A stretch of 64,000 bases of DNA from Paraescarpia echinospica (Eukaryota > Annelida > Polychaeta > Sabellida > Siboglinidae). The stretch spans positions 57,357,516-57,421,515 of the forward strand of contig CM034542.1 in NCBI GenBank assembly GCA_020002185.1, written 5' to 3'. The notes under the pieces were generated by a model. It ran no database searches. It had not been told where the DNA came from and saw only the letters and a program-made list of their open reading frames with translations. This document shows, piece after piece, positions 20,900-32,579 of the stretch. Position numbers and translations under genes: made by a program. Each line of letters begins with the position of its first letter. Within the stretch, counting starts at the first letter, position 1.

Positions 20900-22300
20900 A
20901 ATATTAACAAATATATTTTGTATGGAAGACTATCAAAAAGAAAGTAAAGAAGGGCATCAGGAAGTACAAACAAGAGACCATATGAGATTATGACATCAAA
21001 GAGCCTGAAGAAAGCGAGAACAACACAGGCCCTAGGTTGAGACAGACTGACGACACTTTTCGAGAAATACAAAACCAAGATATGATCACAGAACGAATAG
21101 AGGAATTCTACACCGAGCTATACGACAGTGAACAGAGTACCATAATTCACACCGACCGAAAGCAGCAGGATTCAGAAGCAGGTACTCAGCGACAGACCAC
21201 ATACACGCCGTAAACCAACTGAAGAAGTGAAGAGTATATATATCCCGCTCTGCATCGCGTTCATCGACTACGAGAAGGCTTTCGACTCGGTATAAACTCA
21301 AGCAATACTGACCTCGCTTCAAGAAATGGGGATAGAAGACGTGTAAATCGAACTCCTGAAAGACATCTACATCAATAGCTCAATGACTGTCAACCTACGC
21401 AAAGAAAGTAACAAGATCAACATCAAGAGAGGGGTAAGACAGGGAGACACCATATCGTTCAAGCTGTTTACGGCAATACTCGAAAGCATATTCCGACTGA
21501 CCTGGGAAACCAGAGCCTTGAGGATAAACGGAGAATATTCTAGTCATCTTCGCTTCGCCGACGGCATACGTATATGCGCTATTACACCGCAAGAACTACA
21601 AAAAATGCTGCAGGAGCTAGCCGATGAAAGTAAAAAACAAGGTCTGAAGATGAACATTTCGAAGACAAAAATGGTGCTAGAAAACGACACACCAATATAT
21701 ATCAACACCACACAGATAAACAACGTTGAAAGGTACGTCTACCTTGGAGAAAAAACCATGACGAAGAGATTCAAAGAAGAATCACGGCCGCCTGAACAGC
21801 TTTCGCCAAGCACTGCGACAACTTCAAGGGTAACTTTGGAACCTACTTGAAGAGACAAGTCTATAACTCATACGTACTTCCAGCGATGACATAAGGCGCT
21901 GAAACATGGGCACTCACCATCCAAGCAAAGAACAAGCTAGCAGCCGCATAAACAATGATGGAAAGAAGTATGTTAAACGTCACATATCGGGAGAGACAAA
22001 CACACATCTGGGTAAGAGAGAAAACAAATATAATTGACGTGATAGAACAAATCAGAAGACAAAAGTGAATCTGGGCGGGGCACGTCAGTAGGCTACGAGA
22101 TAACCAATGAACAACGCATATCATTATGTGGAGACCTTACGAAGGGAAACGATCTAGAGAAGACTGGTGAGACGGTGTGAGAGACGAACTAGGCGAGTAG
22201 TGGAAAGGCACCATCTGGCAGAGGATAGCGCAAGACAGGGAGATCTGGAATTGACATGCTAAGGCCTTCGCCCAACCACGGGACACTACGGCTGCAAAAT
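20900..22300 (+). mobile_element. RTE-like LINE, degenerate
   Basis: The plus strand shows RIEEFYTELYDSE near 21095, YINSSMTVNLRKESNKINIK then the RRGVRQGDTI-like block near 21420-21450, FADGIRICAITPQELQKMLQ near 21555 (catalytic FADD reads FADG here), LKMNISKTKMVLEN near 21640, and a C-terminal LPAMTYGAETWALT-like block (about 21885) with the usual WAGHVSRL near 22075. The order is that of RTE-type elements. Stops and frameshifts abound, and the YxDD aspartate is lost. It lies in ABCB1 intron 3. Confidence 0.8.
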
Positions 22301-22456
22301 GATGATGATAATGATATTTTGCAACAAAAAGAATATAATTGTTGTGGAATGGGTGACCGCTACTAACACAAAAACTGGTCGCTGTTGTACGGACAACCCA
22401 AAGCAAAAATACACATATTCTGTATGTATCTATTACTTAAGGTTATATACAAAACA

Positions 22457-23288
22457 CAATGTGTGTGATGCTGTGTGGTGTTTTATGTGTTGTGTACGCG
22501 TGTGTGCGGAGATTACAATGTGTGTGATGCTGTGTGGTGTTTTATGTGTTGTGTACACGTGTGTGCGGAGATTACAATGTGTGTGATGCTGTGTGGTGTT
22601 TTATGTGTTGTGTACACGTGTGTGCGGAGATTACAATGTGTGTGATGCTGTGTGGTGTTTTATGTGTTGTGTACGCGTGTGTGCGGAGATTACAATGTGT
22701 GTGATGCTGTGTGGTGTTTTATGTATTGTGTACGCGTGTGTGCGGAGATTACAATGTGTGTGATGCTGTGTGGTGTTTTATGTGTTGTGTACACGTGTGT
22801 GCGGAGATTACAATGTGTGTGATACTGTGTGGTGTTTTATGTGTTGTGTACGCGTGTGTGCGGAGATTACAATGTGTGTGATGCTGTGTGGTGTTTTATG
22901 TGTTGTGTACACGTGTGTGCGGAGATTACAATGTGTGTGATGCTGTGTGGTGTTTTATGTGTTGTGTACGCGTGTGTGCGGAGATTACAATGTGTGTGAT
23001 GCTGTGTGGTGTTTTATGTGTTGTGTACGCGTGTGTGCGGAGATTACAATGTGTGTGATGCTGTGTGGTGTTTTATGTGTTGTGTACGCGTGTGTGCGGA
23101 GATTACAATGTGTGTGATGCTGTGTGGTGTTTTATGTGTTGTGTACGCGTGTGTGCGGAGATTACAATGTGTGTGATGCTGTGTGGTGTTTTATGTGTTG
23201 TGTACACGTGTGTGCGGAGATTACAATGTGTGTGATGCTGTGTGGTGTTTTATGTGTTGTGTACGCGTGTGTGCGGAGATTACAATGC
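22457..23288. repeat. 59-bp minisatellite, about 14 copies
   Basis: A 59-bp unit beginning GATTACAATGTGTGTGATGC and containing TGTGTGGTGTTTTATG is repeated head to tail about 14 times with over 95 percent identity by eye. Nearly all variation is a single A/G choice in GTGTACRCGTG. Open frames across it are a by-product. It lies in intron 3 of the transporter gene. Confidence 0.95.
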
Positions 23289-23429
23289 AAATACATCCTA
23301 AGACACGGTGTGTCACTGTTGTTAACAAATATAACTAACTATAGCCTAAACAATATGGTGTAAATTGTACACAGAAAATTAAAGACTATATAAAAAACTA
23401 TTTCGAATATAAATCAATTCTAATAAATA

Positions 23430-26290
23430 AATAAATTCACCTTGCAAGCGGCAACTCTGTTCAAAACGACACTTAGTTTGCAACGACTGCCAGAGCTGGG
23501 TGGATTTTGCATTGTCTGGCTGCCAAAAATCATGGGCAGAGACCAAAGAAGCCTTTTTGGTGTATGCGGTGTTTGTGGGTGGAATGTCTGATGAAGGAGG
23601 TGTGTAAGTTGGCGGATAGAGTGAAGAAGATGGAGGTGAGACTCAACATGGAAATCGATGGAACAGAGAGGGATGACACGGAGAGAGTTGGTTGAGAATA
23701 CTACGGCACAGAGGTAGCAGAGTTGTGACACAGAGACTGAAGAAAGAAGACTGAGAGGAAGGAAGATGACAGGTGTGAAGGAACAAGGAAATGAGAAGAA
23801 GACAAAGGGAAGGAGGAAAATTGTTCGGCAGAGGAAAAGAAAACGGGTCAATGGGGATAGATCAAGATAAGGTGGGACCACTAGAAAACAGCACAGGAAA
23901 CGTACTATCTGATGGGTTTCAAACGGCAGAGGCCCTGAACGAGTATTTCAGCTCAGTGTTTACCACAGAAGATATAAGTTCACTGCCATTACCAGTTAAT
24001 ACATTTGAGGGGGATGAATCAAATCAATTAGGGCAGTTGTTTTTTACTTCTGATATGATATCAAAGAAAATTAAGATGATGAACGAAAAAACCACCTGGT
24101 GTTGACGGGATACCACCAAAACTGTTTAAAGAAATTGTAGACCAAATCATTACAACACTTGCTATATTCTTTAACTTGTCACTTAAAGAGGGAATACCTT
24201 ACACCATTATTTAAAAAGGGATCGAGGAGTAAGACAGAGAATTACAGACCAGTGAGCTTAACATCAGTTTTATGCAAATGATTAGAAACGCTTATTAGAG
24301 ACCACATGGTGGAATTTCTTGTAAAACACAAATTAATAAATGAATCTCAACATTGGTTCCTAACAGCTCCGTCTTGTCTAACCAATCTATTATGTTTTTA
24401 GAAGAAATTACAAAGTAGGTAGATGACGGATTGCTAGATGTATCATACAATCATGGGTGTGACAATGACATATTGCTTAACCGAGTAAAGTCGCAGACAA
24501 CGTATTCTGACACAAGACAAACCGGTTTTGAAGTAGCTCTTAAGCTTGGTGATGATGTTCTGAATACAACGAAGGCATATAATTATCTTGGCCATGTAAT
24601 CTGTGATGGATATGAAATCCACAGAAAGGAGTCTGTATGTCTGTATGTATATTCTACTCAGGAAATTTCACTTTTTTCAGTGAATATGAAGAACAAACTG
24701 TTCACATCCTACTGTAGTGATATGTATTTATGTTCCTTATGGGCTAATTATAGAAAAGCCGCTATGCAGCACTTTATTGTTTCCTATAATAATGCATTTA
24801 GAATTATGCACAGCCTATCTATAAGGTGTTGTGCTAGCCTAATGTTTGTTAGTTCTCACACGGACTGTTGCAATACTTGATTTAAAAAATGCATGTACAG
24901 TACTAAATAAGCAGAGTATCTGCATCGACGAACAACGTTGTTGAGAGTATTCTACACAGCGACGTTTATAACACATCTATATTACGCAGGAAGTGGATTA
25001 GTCACTATATACACTATAATATACTTTTTATTTTTACTGTTTTTACTATGGACATAATGCATATTACATGTACGCTTTTTTGTCTGAAATAAAGATGGGT
25101 TGATTGATTGAATGATTGATGGGTCACCAGTGGATGTTGTCTACTTAGATTTTTAGAAAGCATTTTATAAACTGCCACATCAAAGATTGTTACTTAAACT
25201 AAAACCCATGGTATAGAGGATGGTGTGATCAGTTGGATGCAAACATGGTTTGTATCCAACAGAAGACAGAGAGAGTAATAGTAGAGGGGGGTATTTCAAA
25301 CACGAAACCAGTTTTGTGTGGAGTGCCACAAGGGTCGGTGTTAGGACCTATATTATTCTTGATATATATAAATGATTTGGCTGATGATGTATCAAGAAAA
25401 GTACTGAAATTCGCAGACGGTACAAAAGTGTTCAGAACAGTTAAAACAGATGCAGATAAACACACTTTAGAGGATGATCTAACCAAATTGGACAAATGGT
25501 CTGAAAAATGGCAAATGTTATTCAATTTTGAGAAGTGTAAATATATCCAAATAGGACATGGAAATGTGAACAAAGAATACATAATGGGGGATACTATATT
25601 AGGTAAAACTGTAAAAGAAAAAGACTTCGGAGTAACAGTTAGTGCTGACATAAAAGTTTCGGAGCAACGTGGAATTGCTGCTTCAAAGGGTAACACAATA
25701 CTAGGGCTAATTTGGAGAAATATCACATATAAGGAGAAACAGCTAATTGTACCACTGTACAAAGCAATAGTTAGGCCACATTTGGAATATTGTAAACAAG
25801 CACCGAGGCCATATCGTAAGTAGGACATAGATAATCTAGAAAGAGTACAACGAAGAGCAACTAAGCTGATTCCTGAACTGAAAGATCATGGTTATGAAAG
25901 ACGCCTATTAGAATGTGGGTTGACAACACTAGAGACGAGGAGACTACGAGGAGACCAAACAGAAGTTCTTAAGATATTGAATTGTTATGAGGATACTTAT
26001 AGAAATATTTTCTTCAAACGGAAAGAAGGCAGCATAACCAGAGGGCACAATGCAGCATTAGTCAAGGAACAGAGTAGGTTGGATATGAGAAAGTACTCAT
26101 TCTCTCAGAGGACACTAAATGACTGGAACAAATTATCTGATGATTGTGTTAATGCTAGCAGTGTAAATATGTTCAAAAGTAAAAGTGACAACTATCTGGC
26201 GAGGGCGGGTTATACGTAGGTGGACAAATTGTTGGACTCTCGATAAGCCAAAGGCTTCCTTGTCCGCATGCGGTCTGGAGCTTATATTTC
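23430..26290 (+). mobile_element. CR1-like LINE, second copy, rearranged and interrupted
   Basis: From about 23845 it follows the element at 5.9-9.06 kb (KVGPLENSTGN, LNEYFSSVFT, then in other frames PGVDGIPPKL, NYRPVSLTS). It breaks at about 24430 where another LINE piece is inserted, resumes at about 25118 (SPVDVVYLDF), and runs through SNTKPVLCGVPQGSVLGPIL and FADGTKVF to LARAGYT (26219) with the same 3' tail. The catalytic FADD reads FADG. Upstream, 23430-23700 reads CNDCQSWVDF and FWCMRCLW, perhaps a zinc-finger part of ORF1 fused by internal deletion; that part is less sure. Confidence 0.8.
24430..25117 (+). mobile_element. LINE 3' fragment nested in the CR1-like copy
   Basis: It encodes ALKLGDDVLNTTKAYNYLGH VICDGYEI-type text (RT thumb block with YLGHxI) and ends with an AATAAAGATGGG then (TTGATTGA)n tail at 25085-25117. 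The tail of TTGA repeats is like that of RTE or L2-type elements. The same family has a longer copy at 27.6-28.9 kb. Confidence 0.7.
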
Positions 26291-26384
26291 TGGAATATTG
26301 TATAAAAAAGATCTAAAAGACAACGAAAGTTGTGGCTTGGACGGTATATGTGCAGAGCATATGAAACACTTACTTACTTAGTTC

Positions 26385-27500
26385 CTCCTGTTCCTTTCGG
26401 GACATCGGGCGACGAGCTTTCTCCATCTACTACGGTCTTTCGCAATTTCTTTGGCCTCATTCCAGGTGATTTCCATCTCTGCCAGATCTTCTTTAAACGT
26501 CTTGCGCCAGGTCTTAGTCGGCCTTCCTCTCCTTTTATTTCCACCTTCAGGCACCCATTCCATTGCTACATGTGCTGTTCTCTCTCTTGGTAGGCGTAGG
26601 ATATGTCCCGCTAGTCTTCGTCGTCGAGACTTAACTATGTGATGCAGGCTGTCCAGACCTGCCCTCCTCATCACTTCTTCATTTGTGGTGTGTTCTCTCC
26701 ACGATATGCCCAGTATGAACCGGAGACATCGTCGATTAAATACGTCTAGTTTTTTTGATATCCTCGCCGTATTCTTCCACGTTTCACAGGCATATATCGC
26801 TGTTGGTATTACGATTGACATGTAAAGACGTAGTTTTATGTCCTTTCTGATGGTGTTACTGGACTATATTGGACGTAGTCTTTGGAACACTGCTGATGCC
26901 TTGCCTATCCTCGCTCGTACATCTACTTCCGCGTCGCCTTTCCTAGAGATGTAGCTTCCAAGGTAAGGGAAGTTCTCTACGCATTGCAACTCTTCCTGAC
27001 CGATCACAATATGGGGGTCAGATCCATCACCAGCTGACAATGTTTTTGTCTTCTCATAGCTGATTCGTAATCCGACCATCTCTCCATTTTTGTTTAAATT
27101 ATTGGTAATCTCTTGTAGGATCTCCGGCGTGTGGCTGAGCAGTGCAATATCATCGGCAAAGTCAAGGTCTGTCAACCTATCATTTATCCATTTAACAACA
27201 AAGTTCGGATCTTTCATCGTTTTCCTCATGATGAAGTCGATAACAACAACAAAGAGGAAAGGGGACAGGATGCAACCTTGACGTACACCTGTCTCTATAT
27301 CGAACATGTCTGTGTAGCCATCGTTGGTCTTGATGCAGCAGTTGGTGTTTCGGTATAGCGATTTGAAAATGTCTATATATTTGCTTGGTATGCTGTTTTC
27401 TGTGGACACTGTCGAAAGCCTTCTTAAAGTCAATGAAATTGACTAAAAGAGGTATCTGGAACTCTCTGCTTTGTTCGATGATGTTTCGCAATGAAACACT
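26385..27500 (-). mobile_element. Endonuclease-RT LINE, 3' half
   Basis: Reading down the minus strand: NFIDFKKAFDSVHR near 27440 (frameshifted after it), KTNDGYTDMFDIETGVRQGC ILSP, the catalytic LDFADDIALLSHT near 27150, LRISYEKTKTLSAGD, NFPYLGSYISRKGDAEVDV and, in the block 26378-26821, IYACETWKN, LDVFNRRCLRFILGISW, RLAGHILRLP and KRRGRPTKTWRKTFKEDL, ending RWRKLVARCPERNRRN. The FADD is intact; two frame changes are visible. It lies in ABCB1 intron 3. Confidence 0.88.
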
Positions 27501-27559
27501 ACAGTGACATAATAATTACCCTGTTACCTGTGTGTTTTACTAGTATATTTGTTCATGGT

Positions 27560-28860
27560 ATTTTACCTGAATCTGTGATATATATTGTACCTGTGTCCGT
27601 TGTTAAAAAAAAAAGCTAGCATATGTAGCAAGAGTAATTACAGACCTATTGCTCTAGCTAGTATAGTGTCCAACGTTTTTGAAAACAATTATTTATGACC
27701 GTATTGCCTACAGCTTAACTACATGTAACAATCACGTTGGCTTCAAAGCTAAACACAGTATAGATATGTGTATATATGCCTTCAAAGAGGCTGTACTAAA
27801 GTATCGTAGCCTGAACAGTAATGTATATTCATGTTTTTTTTATTCTTCCAAAGTATTGTATCGTGTAAATCATTATGTTCTGTTTGAGAACTTGTGAAAC
27901 GGGGTATGCCCATGTACATAGTTAGAATTTTTGTATTTTGGTATACGACTCAAAACAAATATATGTACATTGGAAAAATATCATGTCTGACAGCTTTTCT
28001 GTTAGTAACGGGGTATGCCAAGGAGGAATTCTTTCTCCGTATCTTTTTTTGTGTATACATGGATGATCTACGTAAAAAACTAAACAATGTTAATGGTGGA
28101 TGTCTAATAGGCATGTCGTTAATTAATCATTTTATGTATGCTGACGATTTAGTGCTCTTGGCTCCTTCATCTATGGGTTTATCAATGTTGTTATTTGTCT
28201 GTTCGGAATATGGAGTAGAACACGATTTCAAATATAATAGTGCCAAAAGTAATGTTATGATTTTTTGCTGTAAAAGGTTCAAGGATATACACCTCCCAAA
28301 AGTTGTGTTGAATGGTGAAAAATTACCAAGAGTTAACAAATTTAAATGTCTTGGGCATATTATCACTGAAGATCTCAGTGACAATGACGATGTGGCTAGG
28401 CAGTACAAACGAAGCTATGCTCAGGGTAATGCCTTAATCCGAAAATTCTACATGTGTACAAAAGCTGTAAAATGTACTCTGTTCAAATCATATTGTACTT
28501 CATCACACACGTGTCAGTTATGGTGGAACTATAAAACAGAATCAATTAGATAACTGTGTGTAGCAGACAATAATGTCTTTAGATTGTTGTGCAGTGAACC
28601 TAGAGATTGTAGTGCCAGTTGTATGTTTGTATCACGAGGATTACCCACCTGCAAAATGTTGCTCAGAAAAAATGTGTTTTATGACGTGTGTAGCTAAATC
28701 TGGCAATACAATATTACAGAGTATTATGAACGGTGATACATTATACACATCACCACTTTGTCGTCACTGGCGAAAATTGCTATATATTTACAGTTATTAG
28801 TCATGGTCTAGTCAATATTTTATATAATAATGTAATATTCCGGAATAAAGTTATAGAATT
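27560..28860 (+). mobile_element. LINE RT and 3' end (RTE/L2-like), degenerate
   Basis: It shows NYRPIALASIVSNVFEKTI near 27645, NGVCQGGILSPYLF near 28005 (different frame), HFMYADDLVLLAPSS near 28130 with intact catalytic aspartates, NKFKCLGHIITEDLSDNDDV near 28345 and a C-terminal LFKSYCTSSHTCQLWW near 28480. The frame breaks at about 27890, 28000, 28040 and after 28553. AATAAAG occurs near the 3' end at about 28843. Confidence 0.82.
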
Positions 28861-29084
28861 GAATATGTAGCGATTTTGTGTAGTGCAAGTGACGCTATTT
28901 GCTTGTAGCCTGCGGTGTTAGATGTAACAACAAATATATTATAGAACGATTAGATGAAAGCAGAGCGGAATGAATTTTTAAAGGAGATTAGTATACCATA
29001 AGAAGGAACGGTACAGCCAGACACAATCCTGAAGCGAAGGATAGAGAACAACGGAACATCTTTATCGATTGTTTTTAAACTGAC

Positions 29085-29191
29085 CAATGAAATAAAGTGC
29101 GATGTCTTGCATGCGTTCCATGAACCGCAACTGGATTATATCCATCATCGCGGTAACATCGGTGGACATGTTGTAAGCTTGAAGCGCTCGT
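29085..29191 (-). CDS. ABCB1: ABCB1-like transporter exon 3 (end of extracellular loop 1)
   Basis: This 107-nt exon encodes the end of residue 93 to the start of 129, including YNMSTDVTAMMD and MERMQDIALYFI. The latter aligns with EEDMTRYAYYYSGIG of vertebrate ABCB1 just before TM2. NMS at residues 100-102 is a possible N-glycosylation site, consistent with an extracellular loop. The acceptor follows a strong pyrimidine tract (TTTTTTGTTTTGATTCAG) and the donor is ATTG|GTCAGT. I placed it because exons 2 and 4 are out of phase without it; with it the frame is continuous. Confidence 0.88.
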
Positions 29192-29222
29192 CTGAATCAA
29201 AACAAAAAAGGCAAAGTGTAGT

Positions 29223-29227
29223 ATGTG

Positions 29228-29259
<32 letters not shown>

Positions 29260-29275
29260 TGCGAGCGTGCGTGCG
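29223..29275. repeat. GT/GC microsatellite
   Basis: (GT)n then (GTGC)n in the short intron between transporter exons 2 and 3, about 30 nt upstream of the exon 3 acceptor in transcript sense. Confidence 0.9.
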
Positions 29276-29367
29276 AATGTGTCTACGTGGATCAATGTGT
29301 AGATGTGTATGCCAGCCTGCGAGTATACTGACTTGCTACACGCTTGGATGCATTGTCGTGTACTCAC

Positions 29368-29573
29368 TGCAGTATGGCCGGGTTTCTTCTGACCTGTTCC
29401 TCCGTCAGTCCGAGCATCGTAAAGTTCAGTCCCACGTCTTTCTCGTTCATCACGAACGAGTCGAGCATGTCCCCGAAGACGATTAGTAGAACGATGATGA
29501 CAGACCCTTGTACCATGGCGCTCACAATCCCGAGCAACATCAGACCCCTTTCGGCCTTCGTCGCGAATCGGAA
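29368..29573 (-). CDS. ABCB1: ABCB1-like transporter exon 2 (TM1)
   Basis: This 206-nt exon encodes residues 25-92 and part of 93: FRFATKAERGLMLLGIVSAM, then a hydrophobic TM1 (VIIVLLIVFGDML). It joins exon 1 as VSVKSM|FRFAT, matching VSVFSMFRYSNWLDKL in vertebrates. NFT (residues 74-76) in the first extracellular loop is a likely N-glycosylation site, as this loop is glycosylated in P-glycoprotein. The acceptor is GTTTAG|TTCC, the donor CTGCA|GTGAGT. Confidence 0.94.
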
Positions 29574-30119
29574 CTAAACAAACCAAGCATTCAAGGCAGA
29601 CTGATATGTATTGGAAACAGCGATCGTCGTTCCCAATGCTGGAAATGAGCAATGAGTTCAAAGGTTTGCGCAAAATACCGGAAAACATACGTAAACATAA
29701 TGCCACTATAATTAATGCATGTTCAAGAAATTCTACATTGTGGGACACTATCAATCTTCTCAAATACAATCCTGGACGTTGATTGGCATGGTATCTTTCT
29801 ACTGACACGTAAGTTATTATTACTTTTTTTCGTTCCGACACTGGTATATATCATGTCTTTGTACCACGAGGTATCAAATCACTCCCCATCAAATTCCACT
29901 TTCCAGTAAATCTACAAAGATCTTTTATTTTGATGATTGCTACAGCACATGCTTCTTAGCACTTGATGTATGGTCGATTTGAGCACCGTTTCTTTAAGAT
30001 AATAAGCTCACGAAATGTACCATTAAACATAATCCCGTGTGAAATTTACAAAAAAGGCCAACATTAAAAAATCTGCCGTCGTATCACCAACGACACTATT
30101 TCGATAACATACTAACGAG

Positions 30120-30720
30120 AGTGTCGCGTTGGAGTGTCCTGGTTTTGAATGTTTTCAGTAGGCCTATACAAGATCACTGTCAATGAGATAACTGTCCCGG
30201 TGGAGTTTCCTGGTTTTGAATGCTTTCAGTAGGCCTATATAAGATCACTGTCAAGGAGATAACTGTCCCGGTGGAGTTTCCTGGTTTTGAATGCTTTCAG
30301 TAGGCCAATACAATATCACTGTCAAGAAGATAAGTGTCCCGGTGGTGTGTCCTGGTTTTGAATGCTTTCAGTAGGCCTATACAAGATCACTGTCAAGGAG
30401 ATGATAGTCCCGGTGGAGTGTTCTGTTTTTGACTGTTTTCAGTAGGCATATACAAGATCACTGTCAAGGAGATGATAGTCCCGATGGAGTGTTCTGTTTT
30501 TGACTGTTTTCAGTAGGCATATACAAGATCACTGTCAAGGAGATAGGTGTCCCGGTGGAGTGTCAAGGAGATAAGTGTCCCGGTGGAGTGTCATGGTTTT
30601 GAATGCTTTCATTAGGCCTATACAAAATCACTGTCATGAAGATAAGTGTCCCGGTGGTGTGTCCTGGTTTTGAATGCTTTCAGTAGGCCTATATACAAGA
30701 TCACTGTTAAGGAGCGATAT
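30120..30720. repeat. 71-bp minisatellite in ABCB1-like intron 1
   Basis: About eight to nine diverged copies of a roughly 71-bp unit containing CACTGTCAAGGAGATAA, GTCCCGGTGGAGT and TTTCAGTAGGCCTATA lie head to tail, some with small deletions (a short unit near 30550). Confidence 0.9.
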
Positions 30721-30814
30721 TTTACAGAGCAAAATCGAGCTTACGATCTCATAAGAATAAATGTTAGTGGAATTGTCCCCAAAACTCTTTCGAGGTAGTG
30801 TCACTCAAACTTAC

Positions 30815-30886
30815 CATGCTTTTCACAGACACCATCTCTGGTTTGCTGGGCTTCTCGTCGCCTTCGTCATTTTTCACCTTTGCCAT
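30815..30886 (-). CDS. ABCB1: ABCB1-like transporter exon 1 (start codon)
   Basis: ATG at 30886 in the context GGCAACATGG opens MAKVKNDEGDEKPSKPEMVS followed by VKSM, a short, charged cytoplasmic N-terminus ending in the VSVxSM motif of ABCB1 proteins, then the donor ATG|GTAAGT at 30815/30814. The whole visible gene (seven exons, 342 codons) is an ATP-driven exporter of the plasma membrane; the sequence here covers only TMD1 through TM5, with no nucleotide-binding domain. Introns range from 176 nt to over 9 kb, the large ones filled with mobile elements. No other start fits. Bile-salt-exporter-like ABCB11 is an alternative name. Confidence 0.92.
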
Positions 30887-31019
30887 GTTGCCGCCTACAG
30901 GACTCGCGCTCTGCTCGTCTCCCGCTCGCGTCACTGTCACGTCACTTCAAAAGATATACTTGTAAACATGCTCTGAATGCATGGAAAGGGTCGGCCTGAT
31001 GCGAGTGTGGGTCATAAGT

Positions 31020-31220
31020 GACGTCCCGATACCACGTGATCGCCTAGCTCATTAAATTTTATTTTCCGCGGGAATCGCTACACAGACGGGTTTAAAATCG
31101 AATTTATGCTACAAATGTATTTTTCTGTATTTTTTTAGTGTTGTCAAATGTTACATACAAGGTTAAACTGTGTGTACACATGGAAAAAGGATTTTAGTTA
31201 ATGCCTTATTTTTATTTCCT
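31020..31220 (-). mobile_element. Solo end of the TTAA-flanked Kolobok-like element, upstream of ABCB1
   Basis: About 200 bp matches 43337-43536 closely (shared TACCACGTGATCGCCTAGCT, then CATTAAAT, ACAGACGGGTTTAAAAT and the terminal ATTTCCT before TTAA at 31221-31224). It begins about 130 bp upstream of the transporter start codon and cuts a LINE at its outer edge. It contains CACGTG and, at the edge, TGACGTC, so it may supply promoter sites; that is inference. I found no second terminus, so it is a fragment. Confidence 0.7.
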
Positions 31221-31224
31221 TTAA

Positions 31225-32575
31225 GACATTTGTGCTAATGTGAGACCTTAGAAGACTTGCTACAACCTTTTCTGGTATTTTGGAAAAAAAGCTGACGTTA
31301 GAAATAGGTCTATGACTGTTTAGGTCTTGTTCAGGCAGATATGACTTCTTAAGAAGTGGAGTGACATGGGCCTGTTTGAATGCCAGAGCACAGTGATTCA
31401 TTAAATATATTTGTTAGAGGTCGAATTAATGTATCGAGACATGCTTTTAGCAGTATTGTTGGAAATGGATCAAGCTCACGAGACTTATTTGGGGAGGACA
31501 TAATCTTTTTCCTAACTTCATCAACTTTTGCAGGTTCAAGCGATACAAGTAGAAAATGTACTTGTGGAAAGTCAATATTGACATTACTTAACGTATGACC
31601 TGGGAAATCAGAACGAATAGTACTGATTTTATTCTTAATGTGACTAGAGAACGAGTCACATAGAAACTTAATTGATACATGATCAGGGAGCGATGGAGCA
31701 GGCCGTGTATGTAGAATGTTGTTGATGCAGTTCCATAATTGACGCGGATTATCAGACTTATTTATGACCATATTAGTATAATAATCTGATTTACCTTTGG
31801 CCATTTGTCAGTTACAATGGTGACATTGCACTCTCTAAATAACGACGACGTATTTTAGATAATATAATTTCGGAAGTCATCCATGGTGCGGTGGTCTTTC
31901 TGATCGACATACATTTGGATTTTATAGGTGCAAGTTTGTTATGTAATGCATTGAGTACTTGACAGTACTGTTTATGTAAGTCAGATAAATGATCTGTTGG
32001 ATCTGTGATAAGGTCAGATTTAAGGGTATCAGCCATTAAAGCTGTAGTGTCAATCCTGTGAATGACTCTGCAAGACACATTGTGTTTCGACTCTAATAGA
32101 GTTATAGAAACATTAACATTAGCAATGACAGTATGGTGGTCTAATAATCCATCTGAAACAGTAGGTGTTTCTATATCATTACAAGTTGAACGGATTATCA
32201 AGAGTTCAAGTCAACGGCCATGTATATGTGTGGAAAAGGTAACATGTTGTTTCAAATCAAAGAATGCTAGAATATCATCAAACGTAGTTGTAGTTGTAGA
32301 AGGTATATCCAAATTAAGATTAAAATCACCAAGAATGTAACATTCTGAATGAATGGTTGCCAGATATTCCAACAGATCCTGAAAGTCTTCAAAGAAATTT
32401 GCTGGGTGACCTGGAGGGTGATAGATACAAACAAAGTATGCGCAGAAAGAAGAATCTGAAAGTTAAGCACAGACGGACTCAGCATTGAAGTATTCAGGGT
32501 TGGAATGTAATATAACTGTGAACTGCTGTGAAACTAGAAAGCCAACACCACCACCACGTCCTTATCTTTAACAGA
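31225..32575 (-). mobile_element. Jockey/L2-like LINE, endonuclease to RT fingers
   Basis: Reading down the minus strand: FVCIYHPPGHPANFFEDF and ILGDFNLNLDIPSTTT (endonuclease, about 32450-32300), then TVSDGLLDHHTVIANV (32150), APWMTSEIILSKIRRRYLE (31840), DNPRQLWNCINNIL (31760), SRELDPFPTILLK (31500), then HVTPLLKKSYL and HRPISNVSFFSKIPEKVV (31370-31260). It stops short of the RT palm where the TTAA-ended fragment abuts. A TTTGTCAG-type stop and frameshifts occur near 31805 and 31370. Confidence 0.8.
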
Positions 32576-32579
32576 TCAA

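Noticed and set aside
22457..23288. CRISPR-like direct repeats
   Set aside because: The 59-bp units are contiguous with no spacers, and the genome is eukaryotic; this is a minisatellite.
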